Source of the DNA: Fimbriimonadaceae bacterium
Lineage (GTDB): Bacteria > Armatimonadota > UBA10988
Direction of reading: 5' to 3'
Length of the DNA stretch: 64,000 nucleotides
Assembly (NCBI GenBank): GCA_020850355.1
Contig: JADZEX010000068.1
Span: 1 to 64,000, forward strand
Position 1 is the first letter of the stretch, and every line of letters begins with the position of its first letter. Below are positions 53,115 to 60,673 of the stretch, one piece after another. The notes under the pieces were generated by a model. That model was not told where the DNA came from. It saw only the letters and a program-made list of their open reading frames with translations, and did no database searches. The position numbers were made by a program, and so were the translations under genes.

Positions 53115-53681
53115 ATGGACGACCGCGTCGGCGAGGTGCTGAGCAGTTCGACGGTCGCCTGCACGGCGCAGGCCCCGGCCAGCGAGCTGGCGCCCGACCT
53201 CGGCGCCTTTGTGGTCACGGTCAGCCCGCCCGAGGCGCTGGGAGTGGTCACCGCGGTGCGCGTCGCCGGGTTCGACAGCCACCGCCGGCCGTTGGCTTAC
53301 GGCCTGCCGCCGGATGAGCTGGAGCGCCAGCAACCGCAACTGCGCGAACTGCTGGTGACCGAGTTCGACCTGGTGCTGCTGGGCGCCTGCGAGCTGGACG
53401 GCTGGCGCCAGCGCCTGCCGGCCCGGCCGCCGCGGCTGCACAGCTTCGTGCGCCTGGCGACGGCGGCCGAAGTGCGGACGATCACCGCGCAGCCCGACTG
53501 GCTGCGCACCCTGGCGGCCGCCGAGCCGCGCGACGACGTACTGGCGGCGGCGATCCGCGCGGCCGCGGCGGCACGGCCGGGAGACCGGCAGCACCTGGTG
53601 CAGACCGGCCGGGCCCTGGCCCGGCTGTGGGCCGACGATTACGAGCGGCTGCAGGCGCTGCTGCGGCGGGTGCAGCCATGA
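53115..53681 (+). CDS. HAS-barrel-like protein, probable HerA partner
   Basis: A 188-residue soluble protein. Its N-terminal half has the pattern of the HAS (HerA-ATP synthase) barrel: VGEVLSSSTVACTAQAPAS, a central strand turn at AFVVTV and LGVVTAVRV, then a loop and further strands (EFDLVLLGACE). The C-terminal half is helical and Arg/Ala-rich. Two genes downstream is a HerA-type ATPase, and pairing of a separate HAS-barrel protein with that ATPase is known in several bacterial groups. ATG 53115 is 7 nt after the SDR stop with GAGGAG upstream. Assignment is by pattern, so moderate confidence. Confidence 0.6.
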   Translation: MDDRVGEVLSSSTVACTAQAPASELAPDLGAFVVTVSPPEALGVVTAVRVAGFDSHRRPLAYGLPPDELERQQPQLRELLVTEFDLVLLGACELDGWRQRLPARPPRLHSFVRLATAAEVRTITAQPDWLRTLAAAEPRDDVLAAAIRAAAAARPGDRQHLVQTGRALARLWADDYERLQALLRRVQP

Positions 53682-54556
53682 AGCTCCGCCGCCGCGAGCT
53701 GCTGGCCCTGCCGCTGGCCACCGCGGCGCGGGCCGGAGGGACGACGATGCGGGTGACCACCGACTACTACCAGGAGTTCGACGCCGACTACACCCGCGAG
53801 GTCCCGGCCGAGGGCTACGGCGGCTGGCGGCAGACGGTCTTGGAGCTCGATCCCAGCAAGCTGGCGGTGGTCTGCATGCACGCCTGGGACCTCGGCAGCC
53901 TGGCCGAGGCGCCGGGTCACTGGCGGTCGGTCGAGTACGTCCCCCGCAGCTACGCCATCGCGGCGCAGGTCTTCCCGCCGCTGTTCGCCGCCGTCCGCCG
54001 CTCGCCGGTGCGGCTGTGGCATGTCGTCGGCGGCGGGGTCGACTACTACAGCCACCTGCCCGGCTACCAGTTGGCACGGTCGCTGGCGTCGCCCGAGCCG
54101 CCCGCCCCGGAGCGGGTGCCCAGCGACCCGGTGCTGCAACGGTTGCAGCAGTTCCGGGCCGACCAGGTCTGGCGCGGCGCCGCCAACAACGCCGCCGCGA
54201 GCAGCGAGCGGCAGCGCCTCGACTTCCTGCCGGCGGCCCGCCCGCAGGGCGACGAGGGCGTCGCCGAGAACACCGCGCAGCTCTTCGCGTTGTGTCGCCA
54301 CTACGGCGTCAACCACTTGCTCTACTGCGGCTTCGCGCTCGACGCCTGCCTGCTGCTGTCGCCCGGCGGGATGCACGAGATCAGCCGCCACGGGGTGCTC
54401 TGCTCGGCGATCCGGGAGGCCACGCTGGCGGTCGAGAGCAAGGAGACGGCGCGCACCGAGGGCGCCAAGGCCGTGGCGCTGTGGCGGGTCGCGGTGAGCT
54501 ATGGCTTCGTCTTCGGCGCGGCGGCGCTGCAGGCGGCGCTGGAAGGGACCGCTTGA
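53678..54556 (+). CDS. Isochorismatase-like hydrolase with a twin-arginine N-terminus
   Basis: A 292-residue cysteine-hydrolase-superfamily protein. Visible marks are LAVVCMHAWD (Asp of the triad) and GFALDACLLLSPGGM, where the Cys is the nucleophile position; the Lys of the triad was not located with certainty. The N-terminus MKLRRRELLALPLATAARA looks like a short Tat signal, which is unusual for this family. ATG 53678 overlaps the preceding gene by 4 nt, and the HerA gene follows after 1 nt. Substrate is unknown: members cleave amides, nicotinamide or isochorismate ethers. Confidence 0.75.
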   Translation: MKLRRRELLALPLATAARAGGTTMRVTTDYYQEFDADYTREVPAEGYGGWRQTVLELDPSKLAVVCMHAWDLGSLAEAPGHWRSVEYVPRSYAIAAQVFPPLFAAVRRSPVRLWHVVGGGVDYYSHLPGYQLARSLASPEPPAPERVPSDPVLQRLQQFRADQVWRGAANNAAASSERQRLDFLPAARPQGDEGVAENTAQLFALCRHYGVNHLLYCGFALDACLLLSPGGMHEISRHGVLCSAIREATLAVESKETARTEGAKAVALWRVAVSYGFVFGAAALQAALEGTA

Positions 54557-54557
54557 G

Positions 54558-56180
54558 GTGGAACGCCTGCGACTCGGGTTGCTGGTCGGCGGGAGTCTGC
54601 TGGACGGGCTCGACCTGAAGCTCGACCCGGGCCTGTCGCCCGAGCGGCTGCGAGCCGGGCAGTACGTCGTGCTCGACGGCCAGCAGCACCGCTTCTACAC
54701 GATGGTCACCGACGTCCGCCTGGGGGCGGTCAACCCGCGCATCGCGGTGCGTCCGCCGGCGGCCGACGACGACCTCTTGCGCGAGGTTCTGGCGGGCGAG
54801 TCGACCTACGTCACGCTGCACCTCCGACCGCTGCTGCAGCTGCCCCTGGCGGCCACCGCCGAGGCGGTCGACAGCGCCCAGGTGAAGACTGTGCCGGGCC
54901 ACTTCGAGGTCGGCTGGCTGGCCGGCGAGGAGGACGTCACGCGGGTCTTCGGCGAGCGCGACGCCGCCGACCGCTTCCACATCGGCGAGCCGCTCGAAAT
55001 GGAGTCGCCGGTCTGCCTCAACCTGACGCGTTTCGTCGAACGCTCCAACGGGATCTTCGGCAAGACCGGCACCGGCAAGACCTTTCTGACCCGGCTGGTG
55101 CTGGCCGGCCTGCTGCAGAAGTGCCCCGGCGAGGTGGTCAGCCTGGTCTTCGACATGCACAACGAGTACGGCAACGGCTCGCGACAGGAGGGCAAGGCGA
55201 CGCGCGTGCAGGGCCTGCGGGAGCTGTTCCCCGGCCGCGTCGCGGTCTACTCGCTGGACCGCGCGTCGACCGTCACCCGCGGCGGCAAGGCCGATGCTGA
55301 GGTGCAGTTGGCCTACAGCGACCTCGAGCCGGTCGACATCTTCGCAATGCGCGGCGAGCTGGACCTCAGCGAAGCGGGCTGCGACACCGTGAATCTGGTC
55401 GCCGAGGCCTCCGGCGAGCAGTGGCTGGCGACGCTGCTGGACCGCGACCCCGAGGAACTGGCGGCGGAGGTCCACGCCCACCCCGGCGCGGTGGCGGCGG
55501 CGCGGCGCAAGCTGTCCCGGCTGAAGAGCCTGAAGTTCCTGCATCGCACGCTGCCGGCCGGGGCGCCCCGCTCATTCGACCAGATCGTCAGCCAGTTGTC
55601 CGCGCAACGGCAGCACGTCATCTTGGAGTTCGGGCGGATCACCAGCCTGACAGCCTATCTGCTGGTGGCGAATGTGCTGACCCGCAAGCTGCACCACGAG
55701 TGGGTGGAGCGCGCGGAGCGGTACCATGGCAGCCAACAACTCGCGGACCGGCCGCCGCATCTGGTGATCGGCATCGAGGAGGCCCACAAGTTCTTGAACC
55801 CCGAGGCGGCGCGGCAGACCAGCTTCGGTCAGATTGCGCGCGAGCTGCGCAAGTACTTCGTCTCGCTGCTGGTGATCGACCAGCGTCCCAGCGGGATCGA
55901 CGACGAGGTCCTCAGCCAGCTCGGCACGCGGATCGTGGCCCAGCTCAATGACGACGCCGACCTCAACGCCGTGTTGGCCGGGACCACCGGCGCGGCGGGG
56001 TTGAAGGGGGTCTTGGCCGGACTCGACAGCCGGCAGCAGGCGCTGGTGTTCGGCCATGCCGTGCCGATGCCGGTGGTCTTGCGGACGCGCTCCTACGACC
56101 AGGCGTTGTACGACGACCTGCGGGAACACGTCGCCGGCACCTTGACTGCTGACGGGAAGTCCGATCTGTCCGCATGGTGA
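54558..56180 (+). CDS. HerA/VirB4-type hexameric ATPase (DUF87)
   Basis: A 540-residue ring ATPase of the HerA-FtsK superfamily. It has an N-terminal HAS-barrel (about 1-110), Walker A GKTGTGKT (168-175), Walker B LVIGIEEAHKF (about 402-412) and the sensor/arginine-finger region IDQRPSGIDDEVLSQLGTRIV (about 440-460). HerA ATPases pump or translocate DNA, classically with NurA nuclease; no nurA gene is in view. The start is GTG 54558, one base after the previous stop; the open frame upstream lies inside the isochorismatase gene. Possible roles are DNA processing, conjugative-type transfer or defence; the genomic setting does not decide. Confidence 0.9.
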   Translation: MERLRLGLLVGGSLLDGLDLKLDPGLSPERLRAGQYVVLDGQQHRFYTMVTDVRLGAVNPRIAVRPPAADDDLLREVLAGESTYVTLHLRPLLQLPLAATAEAVDSAQVKTVPGHFEVGWLAGEEDVTRVFGERDAADRFHIGEPLEMESPVCLNLTRFVERSNGIFGKTGTGKTFLTRLVLAGLLQKCPGEVVSLVFDMHNEYGNGSRQEGKATRVQGLRELFPGRVAVYSLDRASTVTRGGKADAEVQLAYSDLEPVDIFAMRGELDLSEAGCDTVNLVAEASGEQWLATLLDRDPEELAAEVHAHPGAVAAARRKLSRLKSLKFLHRTLPAGAPRSFDQIVSQLSAQRQHVILEFGRITSLTAYLLVANVLTRKLHHEWVERAERYHGSQQLADRPPHLVIGIEEAHKFLNPEAARQTSFGQIARELRKYFVSLLVIDQRPSGIDDEVLSQLGTRIVAQLNDDADLNAVLAGTTGAAGLKGVLAGLDSRQQALVFGHAVPMPVVLRTRSYDQALYDDLREHVAGTLTADGKSDLSAW

Positions 56181-56232
56181 GTCGACGACGGGGGCCGCGC
56201 CGCAGCGGGCGGACCCACAAGGAGAGATGGCG

Positions 56233-56760
56233 ATGAGTCTGCAGGTTGGCGCGCCGGCGCCGTGTTTTGACTGCGAAGCGCTGGTCGACGGGGAGTTCAA
56301 GCAGGTCAAGCTGGGCGACTACAAGGGCAAGTGGGTGCTGCTCTACTTCTACCCGCTCGACTTCACCTTCGTCTGCCCGACCGAGATCGTGGCCTTCAAC
56401 AACGCTGTCGAGGACTTCGCGGCGCGCAACTGCTGCGTGCTGGCCGCCAGCACCGACTCGGTCTTCTCGCACCTCGGCTGGACCACCAGCCATCCCGAGC
56501 TGCGGAACATGCGCCACCCGATGCTCGGCGACACCTCCCACGCGCTGTCGAAGGCCTATGGCGTGCTGCTCGAAGAGAAGGGCATCACCCTCCGCGGGAC
56601 CTTCCTGATCGACCCCGATGGCGTCCTGCAGTGGGCCAGCATCAACCCGCTCAACGTCGGCCGCAGCGTCGGCGAGACCCTGCGGGTGCTCGACGCCCTG
56701 CAGACCGGCGGCCTGACGCCGTGTGAGTGGAAGGCCGGCCAGGAGACCCTGAAGGTCTAG
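56233..56760 (+). CDS. ahpC: AhpC/Prx typical 2-Cys peroxiredoxin
   Basis: A 175-residue cytoplasmic thiol peroxidase that reduces hydrogen peroxide and organic hydroperoxides. The peroxidatic Cys48 lies in DFTFVCPTE, the resolving Cys164 in GGLTPCEWKAGQ, and Arg121 is at the conserved active-site position. It is slightly shorter than usual at the C-terminus (about 187-200 residues is typical), which may affect sensitivity to overoxidation. ATG 56233 is chosen because AAGGAG (56219-56224) is 8 nt away; the ATG at 56227 is only 2 nt away. The electron donor (AhpF, thioredoxin) is not encoded here. Confidence 0.95.
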   Translation: MSLQVGAPAPCFDCEALVDGEFKQVKLGDYKGKWVLLYFYPLDFTFVCPTEIVAFNNAVEDFAARNCCVLAASTDSVFSHLGWTTSHPELRNMRHPMLGDTSHALSKAYGVLLEEKGITLRGTFLIDPDGVLQWASINPLNVGRSVGETLRVLDALQTGGLTPCEWKAGQETLKV

Positions 56761-56788
56761 GCCGCGGCGTCCCGAATACGTTCTGCGC

Positions 56789-56816
56789 GCAGGGGCACGG
56801 TTCGCCGTGCCCCTGC
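56789..56816 (+). terminator. UUCG-loop hairpin after ahpC
   Basis: A perfect 12-bp stem (56789-56800 with 56805-56816) closes on a TTCG tetraloop, a very stable RNA fold. It lies 28 nt after the ahpC stop and 26 nt before the next start. Only a weak T-run follows. Confidence 0.7.
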
Positions 56817-56842
56817 CGCGTTGGGACCGCCAGGAGTCGACC

Positions 56843-57322
56843 GTGAAGCGACGCACACTGCTCCGCACGCTCGCCGCCGGGGGCGGCGGCAGCGTCTGGC
56901 TGCTCGCCGGTTGCGGCAGCGGCGGGCTGCTCAGCGACATCGTCGACGCCACGCTCGGCCTGTTGGGGCTCTACCGGCAGGCCACCGCCTTTACCCCAGG
57001 CGGGCTGCTGATCGACGCCGCGCTGCTGCTGTTTGGCGAGCTGGTGGCCGCCGAGACCCCGCTCAGCCTCAGCTTCAACCGCAACCACGGGGTGATCTTC
57101 CAGGCCCTCAGCGGCGACTCGCCGCTGACCGTCAGCGGCACCTACACCGCGGGCGACGCGGCCGGTCAGATGCGGATCACCCTCGAAGGCCCAACCCGCA
57201 GCTTCACGGTCAACTCGGTCAGCGAGGGCGACAACCTGCGCTGGACCTGGGCCGCCGACGCCCCGGCGCTGGCCGGCGAGGGCACCATCGCCGCCGAGTC
57301 GCGGGTGATCTGGACGCGCTGA
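56843..57322 (+). CDS. Small lipoprotein of unknown function
   Basis: A 159-residue protein with a basic N-terminus (MKRRTLLRTLAAGGGG) and lipobox LAGC (Cys24). The C-terminal part (about 75-155) alternates polar and hydrophobic residues (PLTVSGTYTAG, GQMRITLEG, FTVNSVSEGDNLRWTW), suggesting a small beta domain. The start is GTG 56843 with AGGAG 6 nt upstream. The two consecutive arginines may mean Tat export. It converges on the YchF-like gene with only 9 nt between stops. No family recognised. Confidence 0.75.
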   Translation: MKRRTLLRTLAAGGGGSVWLLAGCGSGGLLSDIVDATLGLLGLYRQATAFTPGGLLIDAALLLFGELVAAETPLSLSFNRNHGVIFQALSGDSPLTVSGTYTAGDAAGQMRITLEGPTRSFTVNSVSEGDNLRWTWAADAPALAGEGTIAAESRVIWTR

Positions 57323-57331
57323 GCGCGCAGC

Positions 57332-58393
57332 CTAGACGTTGAAGCGGAAGGTGATCACGTCACCGTCAGCGACGGGGTATTCCTTGCCCTCCAGCCGCAG
57401 CAGCCCCGCCTCACGACAGGCCGCCAGGTTGCCCAGCCGGTCGAGGTCGGCGAAGGCCACGGTCTCGGCGCGGATGAAGCCCCGGGCCAGGTCGCTGTGG
57501 ATGGTGCCGGCTGCCTCCTGCGCGCTGCAGCCCCGCGGAATCGGCCAGGCGCGCACCTCGGTCGGGCCGCCGCCGGTCAGGAAGGCGATCAGGTCGAGGC
57601 TCTGGTAGCAGGTCCGAATAGCCCGCTCGCGGACCGGTTCGGCGATCCCGTAGTCGGCCAGGAAGGCCGCCTGCTCGGCCGGCTCCAGACCGGCGATCTC
57701 GGCCTCGACCTGGGCGCAGAAGGCCAACGTCTCGAAACCCCGACTGGCGGCGTGGGCGACCAGCGCCGCCGGCGCCGGCTGGCCAAGGCCCGCCTCGTCG
57801 ATATTGGCCAGCACCAGGGCCGGCTTGCGGGTCAGGAACTGGAAGCCGCGCAGCAGCCGCTCCTCTTCGACGTCGAGCGTCAGGCGCGAGAGGGGCTGCT
57901 CCTGTTCCAAGAGCACCAGCCCCTTCTGCAGCACGGCCTGCTCGGGCAGCAGCTCCTTCTTGCCGCGCTTCAGGTCGACGTCGATCTTGTGCAGCCGCTT
58001 CGCGACGACGCTATGGTCGGCCACCACCAGCTCCAGCAGCACCTCGTCCAGCGCCGCCACCGGATCCGGCTGCAAGGCCGCCAGCTCCGGGTCGCTGAAG
58101 CAACTGACCACCATCGCCAGCATGTCGGCGGTGCCCAGCGCGGCGGTGAAGCGGTCGGCGTGGCGGCCGGCCAGCTCGGTCGCCTTCTGGGCGAAGATGT
58201 CGCAGAAAATGATCTCGGCAAAGACCTTCTTGGCCGGCTGGAAGATCTCGAACAGCCGGTCGACTCGCGGGTCGGGCACCTTCACCACCCGGCGGTGCCC
58301 CACCTCGCGGTCGCCGACGAGCGCCTCGAAGGCCGTCGTCTTGCCGCTCTGCGCCGGGCCGATCAGGTACACTTCCAAGGCATTCGCGTCCAA
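57332..58393 (-). CDS. Divergent YchF-like GTPase with TGS domain
   Basis: A 353-residue protein with the length and layout of YchF/OLA1: N-terminal G domain, a central coiled coil (KRLHKIDVDLKRGKKELL), then a C-terminal TGS domain (about 275-353; GFIRAETVAFADL... GKEYPVADGDVITFRF). The specificity motif is NIDE, as the NxxE type of YchF, which prefers ATP. However the P-loop reads GPAQSGKTT rather than the near-invariant GLPNVGKST, and the G2/G3 region is changed (FCDIFAQKA). It is therefore likely a paralogue, not the housekeeping YchF. The start is TTG 58393 with AGGA 8 nt upstream. Confidence 0.85.
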   Translation of the reverse strand: MDANALEVYLIGPAQSGKTTAFEALVGDREVGHRRVVKVPDPRVDRLFEIFQPAKKVFAEIIFCDIFAQKATELAGRHADRFTAALGTADMLAMVVSCFSDPELAALQPDPVAALDEVLLELVVADHSVVAKRLHKIDVDLKRGKKELLPEQAVLQKGLVLLEQEQPLSRLTLDVEEERLLRGFQFLTRKPALVLANIDEAGLGQPAPAALVAHAASRGFETLAFCAQVEAEIAGLEPAEQAAFLADYGIAEPVRERAIRTCYQSLDLIAFLTGGGPTEVRAWPIPRGCSAQEAAGTIHSDLARGFIRAETVAFADLDRLGNLAACREAGLLRLEGKEYPVADGDVITFRFNV

Positions 58394-58465
58394 CGGGGTT
58401 ATCCTATTCGGGAACCCATTGTAGCCGATGCGGCGTCAGGTGCGATGGGCTCTCTGGAGGTGGTG

Positions 58466-60619
58466 ATGCGGACGAGGTGGCTGCTCCTGGGACTGCTCTG
58501 GCTCGGCACGGCCACCGCCGCGACCAACATTCGGCGGGTCGACCTGGAGGGCTTCCAGCGCGTCCCTCTGGCCGGCATCCGGCGCCAGCTCCCGGTGCAG
58601 CCCGGGCAGCCCTACGACGCCGCCGAGACCCAACGCGCCAAGGACTGGTTGCTCGGCCTTGGGCTGTTCCTGAACGCCGAGGTCAGCGCCAAGACCGAGG
58701 GCCAGGTGGTCGACCTGCTGTTCAAGGTGGTCGAGAACCCCGACGTGCGGGCGGTGCGGATCGAGGGCAACACCCAGATCGCGTCCGCCGCCCTGCGGCC
58801 GTCGTTGCTGACCCAACCGCGCCAGATTCTGAACCGCCGCTACCTGGCCCTCGACGCCAATAGCATCGGCAAGGCCTACCTCGACAACGGCATGCGGATC
58901 GTCGTCGACATCAGCTTCGACCCGGCGCCCGAACAGAGTGATCAGCCCGTCGTGGTGGTCTTCAAGATCACCGAGGCAACCGTCGGCGCGGTCCGCATCG
59001 AGCCGCTGGAGTACCTCCGTCGGCCGGCGCTCGAACCGCTGGTGACCCTCCGTGGCGGGGAGCTGATCGAGGAGAAACGCCTCGTCGAGCAGCGCCTGCG
59101 ACTTGCCCAGAGCGGGCTCTTCAAACTGGTGGAGAACCCGGCCACCAGCGATCCCGACGACCAGGGCCGGATGAATATCCTGTTCCGCGTCGCCGAGCAG
59201 GACCTGCCGCTGCTGACCGCTGCCAATCTGCCCCTGGTGGACCTCGCCAAACTGGCCCGGTTCGTCCGCTTCAGCGCGGTCGAAGTGCCGATCGAGGCAC
59301 CTGACTTCGAGCTGTACCTGACGCCCGACGAGCTCGCGCAACGGCGCGCCGCCGCCGAGCAGGCCGTCGCTGCGCGCCCGAACGACGCCGCCGCGCTCTA
59401 CGACCGCTGGCTCTGGACACGTCGCGGCGGACTTGCCGCCGTCACCGCGGCACAGGCCGCGTTGGCCGCCTGGCCGGCCGCCGGCACGCCGCAGCAGCAG
59501 TTGCAGCGCGGTCTGCTGTGCGACTATCTGGGCCAACAAGAGCCGGCGCTGACCGCGCTGCAGGCCGCGGCGGCCAGCCCGGCCTCGGCGGTGGCCGCCT
59601 ACGAGGCGCTGCTGACGCTGCACACCTCGCGGCTGCAGCGCGGAGTCGAGGCGGTCGATGCCCTGCGCCAGACGCTGGTCGACGGCCTGGCGGCGGTCGC
59701 CAAGCTGCCGGACGACGCCGATCTGGCTGCCCTGACGGCGGCCTGCCGGTTCTACTACACCGCCCTGACCGTCTCGATGCTGGGCTTCGACGTCAACGTC
59801 ACCGACAGCCTGCGGATCGATGCCCCGGCCTGCCGCCGGCTGGTTGCCACGGTGGCCCGGTTGTTCGACGCCAAGGGCAACCCGGCCGCCGCGCGACACC
59901 TCGGGCGGCTACTCACCGCAGTCGGCTTCGCGGCGCAGGTGGCCGGACCGAAGGTCGCTCCCGAAGCGGCTTGGAAGAGCTACCTCGAGATCCTCGGCGA
60001 AGCGCGGGAGATCCTGTTGCCGAAGGGCATCGCCGAGACCAGCGACCCCGCGGCGTGGTTCTTCCTGGCCCTTGCCGATGTCCTCCGCGACGACGCGCCA
60101 GCGGCCCGGGCCACCGTCCTCGACGGACTCAAGGCGCTGCCGGCCAACGAGCGCCTGGCCGACGTCTACGTGCTGACCTGTGTCCAAGCCCGCTACGCCG
60201 CCAACGACAACGGCAAGTCGCTGATCCTCTTGCAGGAGTCGATCCGCGACGTGCAGGCCCGGCTGGCCGGCGGCACGCTCCCCGGCTGGGGCCCGCTGCT
60301 GCTGCTGGCGAAGCTCAACCTGGCCCTCCGCGACGCCTTGCCCGACGACCGCACCGCCGAACGCGAACAGGCCCGCCAGGCCGCCGATGCCGCCGCCAGC
60401 GCGGCCAGCTCCGCCGCGCCGCAGGTGGCCGGCAACTGGTGGATCCTCGGCCTCTGCCAGCTCAAAGGCCCGCAACCCGCGAGCGCCTTGTCCAGCTACC
60501 AGAAGGTCGCCGCCCTGCAGCCGAACTACCGCGAGGTGCAGTACGCCCTGGGGTTGACCCAGTTGCTGTCCGGCGACCAGGCCGGCGGCCTCGCCACGCT
60601 GGCCAAGCTGCGGCGCTGA
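58466..60619 (+). CDS. Periplasmic POTRA-TPR protein, BamA/Omp85-like N-terminus without a barrel
   Basis: A 717-residue exported protein. Signal peptide about 1-19, then three POTRA-like domains: 21-92 (NIRRVDLEGFQRVPLAGIRR), 93-170 (VRAVRIEGNTQIASAALRPS) and 172-246 (VGAVRIEPLEYLRRPALEPL). The rest is Ala/Leu-rich helical repeats of the TPR type, with the clearest copies at the C-terminus (WWILGLCQLKGPQPASALSS). There is no beta-barrel after the POTRA domains. ATG 58466 has GGAGG 5 nt upstream. It may handle outer-membrane proteins or act as a scaffold with a barrel encoded elsewhere. It is transcribed divergently from the YchF-like gene with 72 nt between starts. Confidence 0.85.
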   Translation: MRTRWLLLGLLWLGTATAATNIRRVDLEGFQRVPLAGIRRQLPVQPGQPYDAAETQRAKDWLLGLGLFLNAEVSAKTEGQVVDLLFKVVENPDVRAVRIEGNTQIASAALRPSLLTQPRQILNRRYLALDANSIGKAYLDNGMRIVVDISFDPAPEQSDQPVVVVFKITEATVGAVRIEPLEYLRRPALEPLVTLRGGELIEEKRLVEQRLRLAQSGLFKLVENPATSDPDDQGRMNILFRVAEQDLPLLTAANLPLVDLAKLARFVRFSAVEVPIEAPDFELYLTPDELAQRRAAAEQAVAARPNDAAALYDRWLWTRRGGLAAVTAAQAALAAWPAAGTPQQQLQRGLLCDYLGQQEPALTALQAAAASPASAVAAYEALLTLHTSRLQRGVEAVDALRQTLVDGLAAVAKLPDDADLAALTAACRFYYTALTVSMLGFDVNVTDSLRIDAPACRRLVATVARLFDAKGNPAAARHLGRLLTAVGFAAQVAGPKVAPEAAWKSYLEILGEAREILLPKGIAETSDPAAWFFLALADVLRDDAPAARATVLDGLKALPANERLADVYVLTCVQARYAANDNGKSLILLQESIRDVQARLAGGTLPGWGPLLLLAKLNLALRDALPDDRTAEREQARQAADAAASAASSAAPQVAGNWWILGLCQLKGPQPASALSSYQKVAALQPNYREVQYALGLTQLLSGDQAGGLATLAKLRR

Positions 60620-60630
60620 CGGCTGGCGTT

Positions 60631-60645
60631 GTCCGCAGCGCGGAC
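60631..60645. terminator. Small hairpin between convergent genes
   Basis: A 6-bp GTCCGC/GCGGAC stem with a 3-nt loop lies in the 54-nt gap between the stops of the POTRA-TPR and URO-D genes. It is weak and lacks a T-tract, but could serve as a bidirectional terminator together with the adjacent GGCC-rich sequence. Confidence 0.3.
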
Positions 60646-60673
60646 GGGCTGGCCCCGGCCGTCGCTGGACCGC

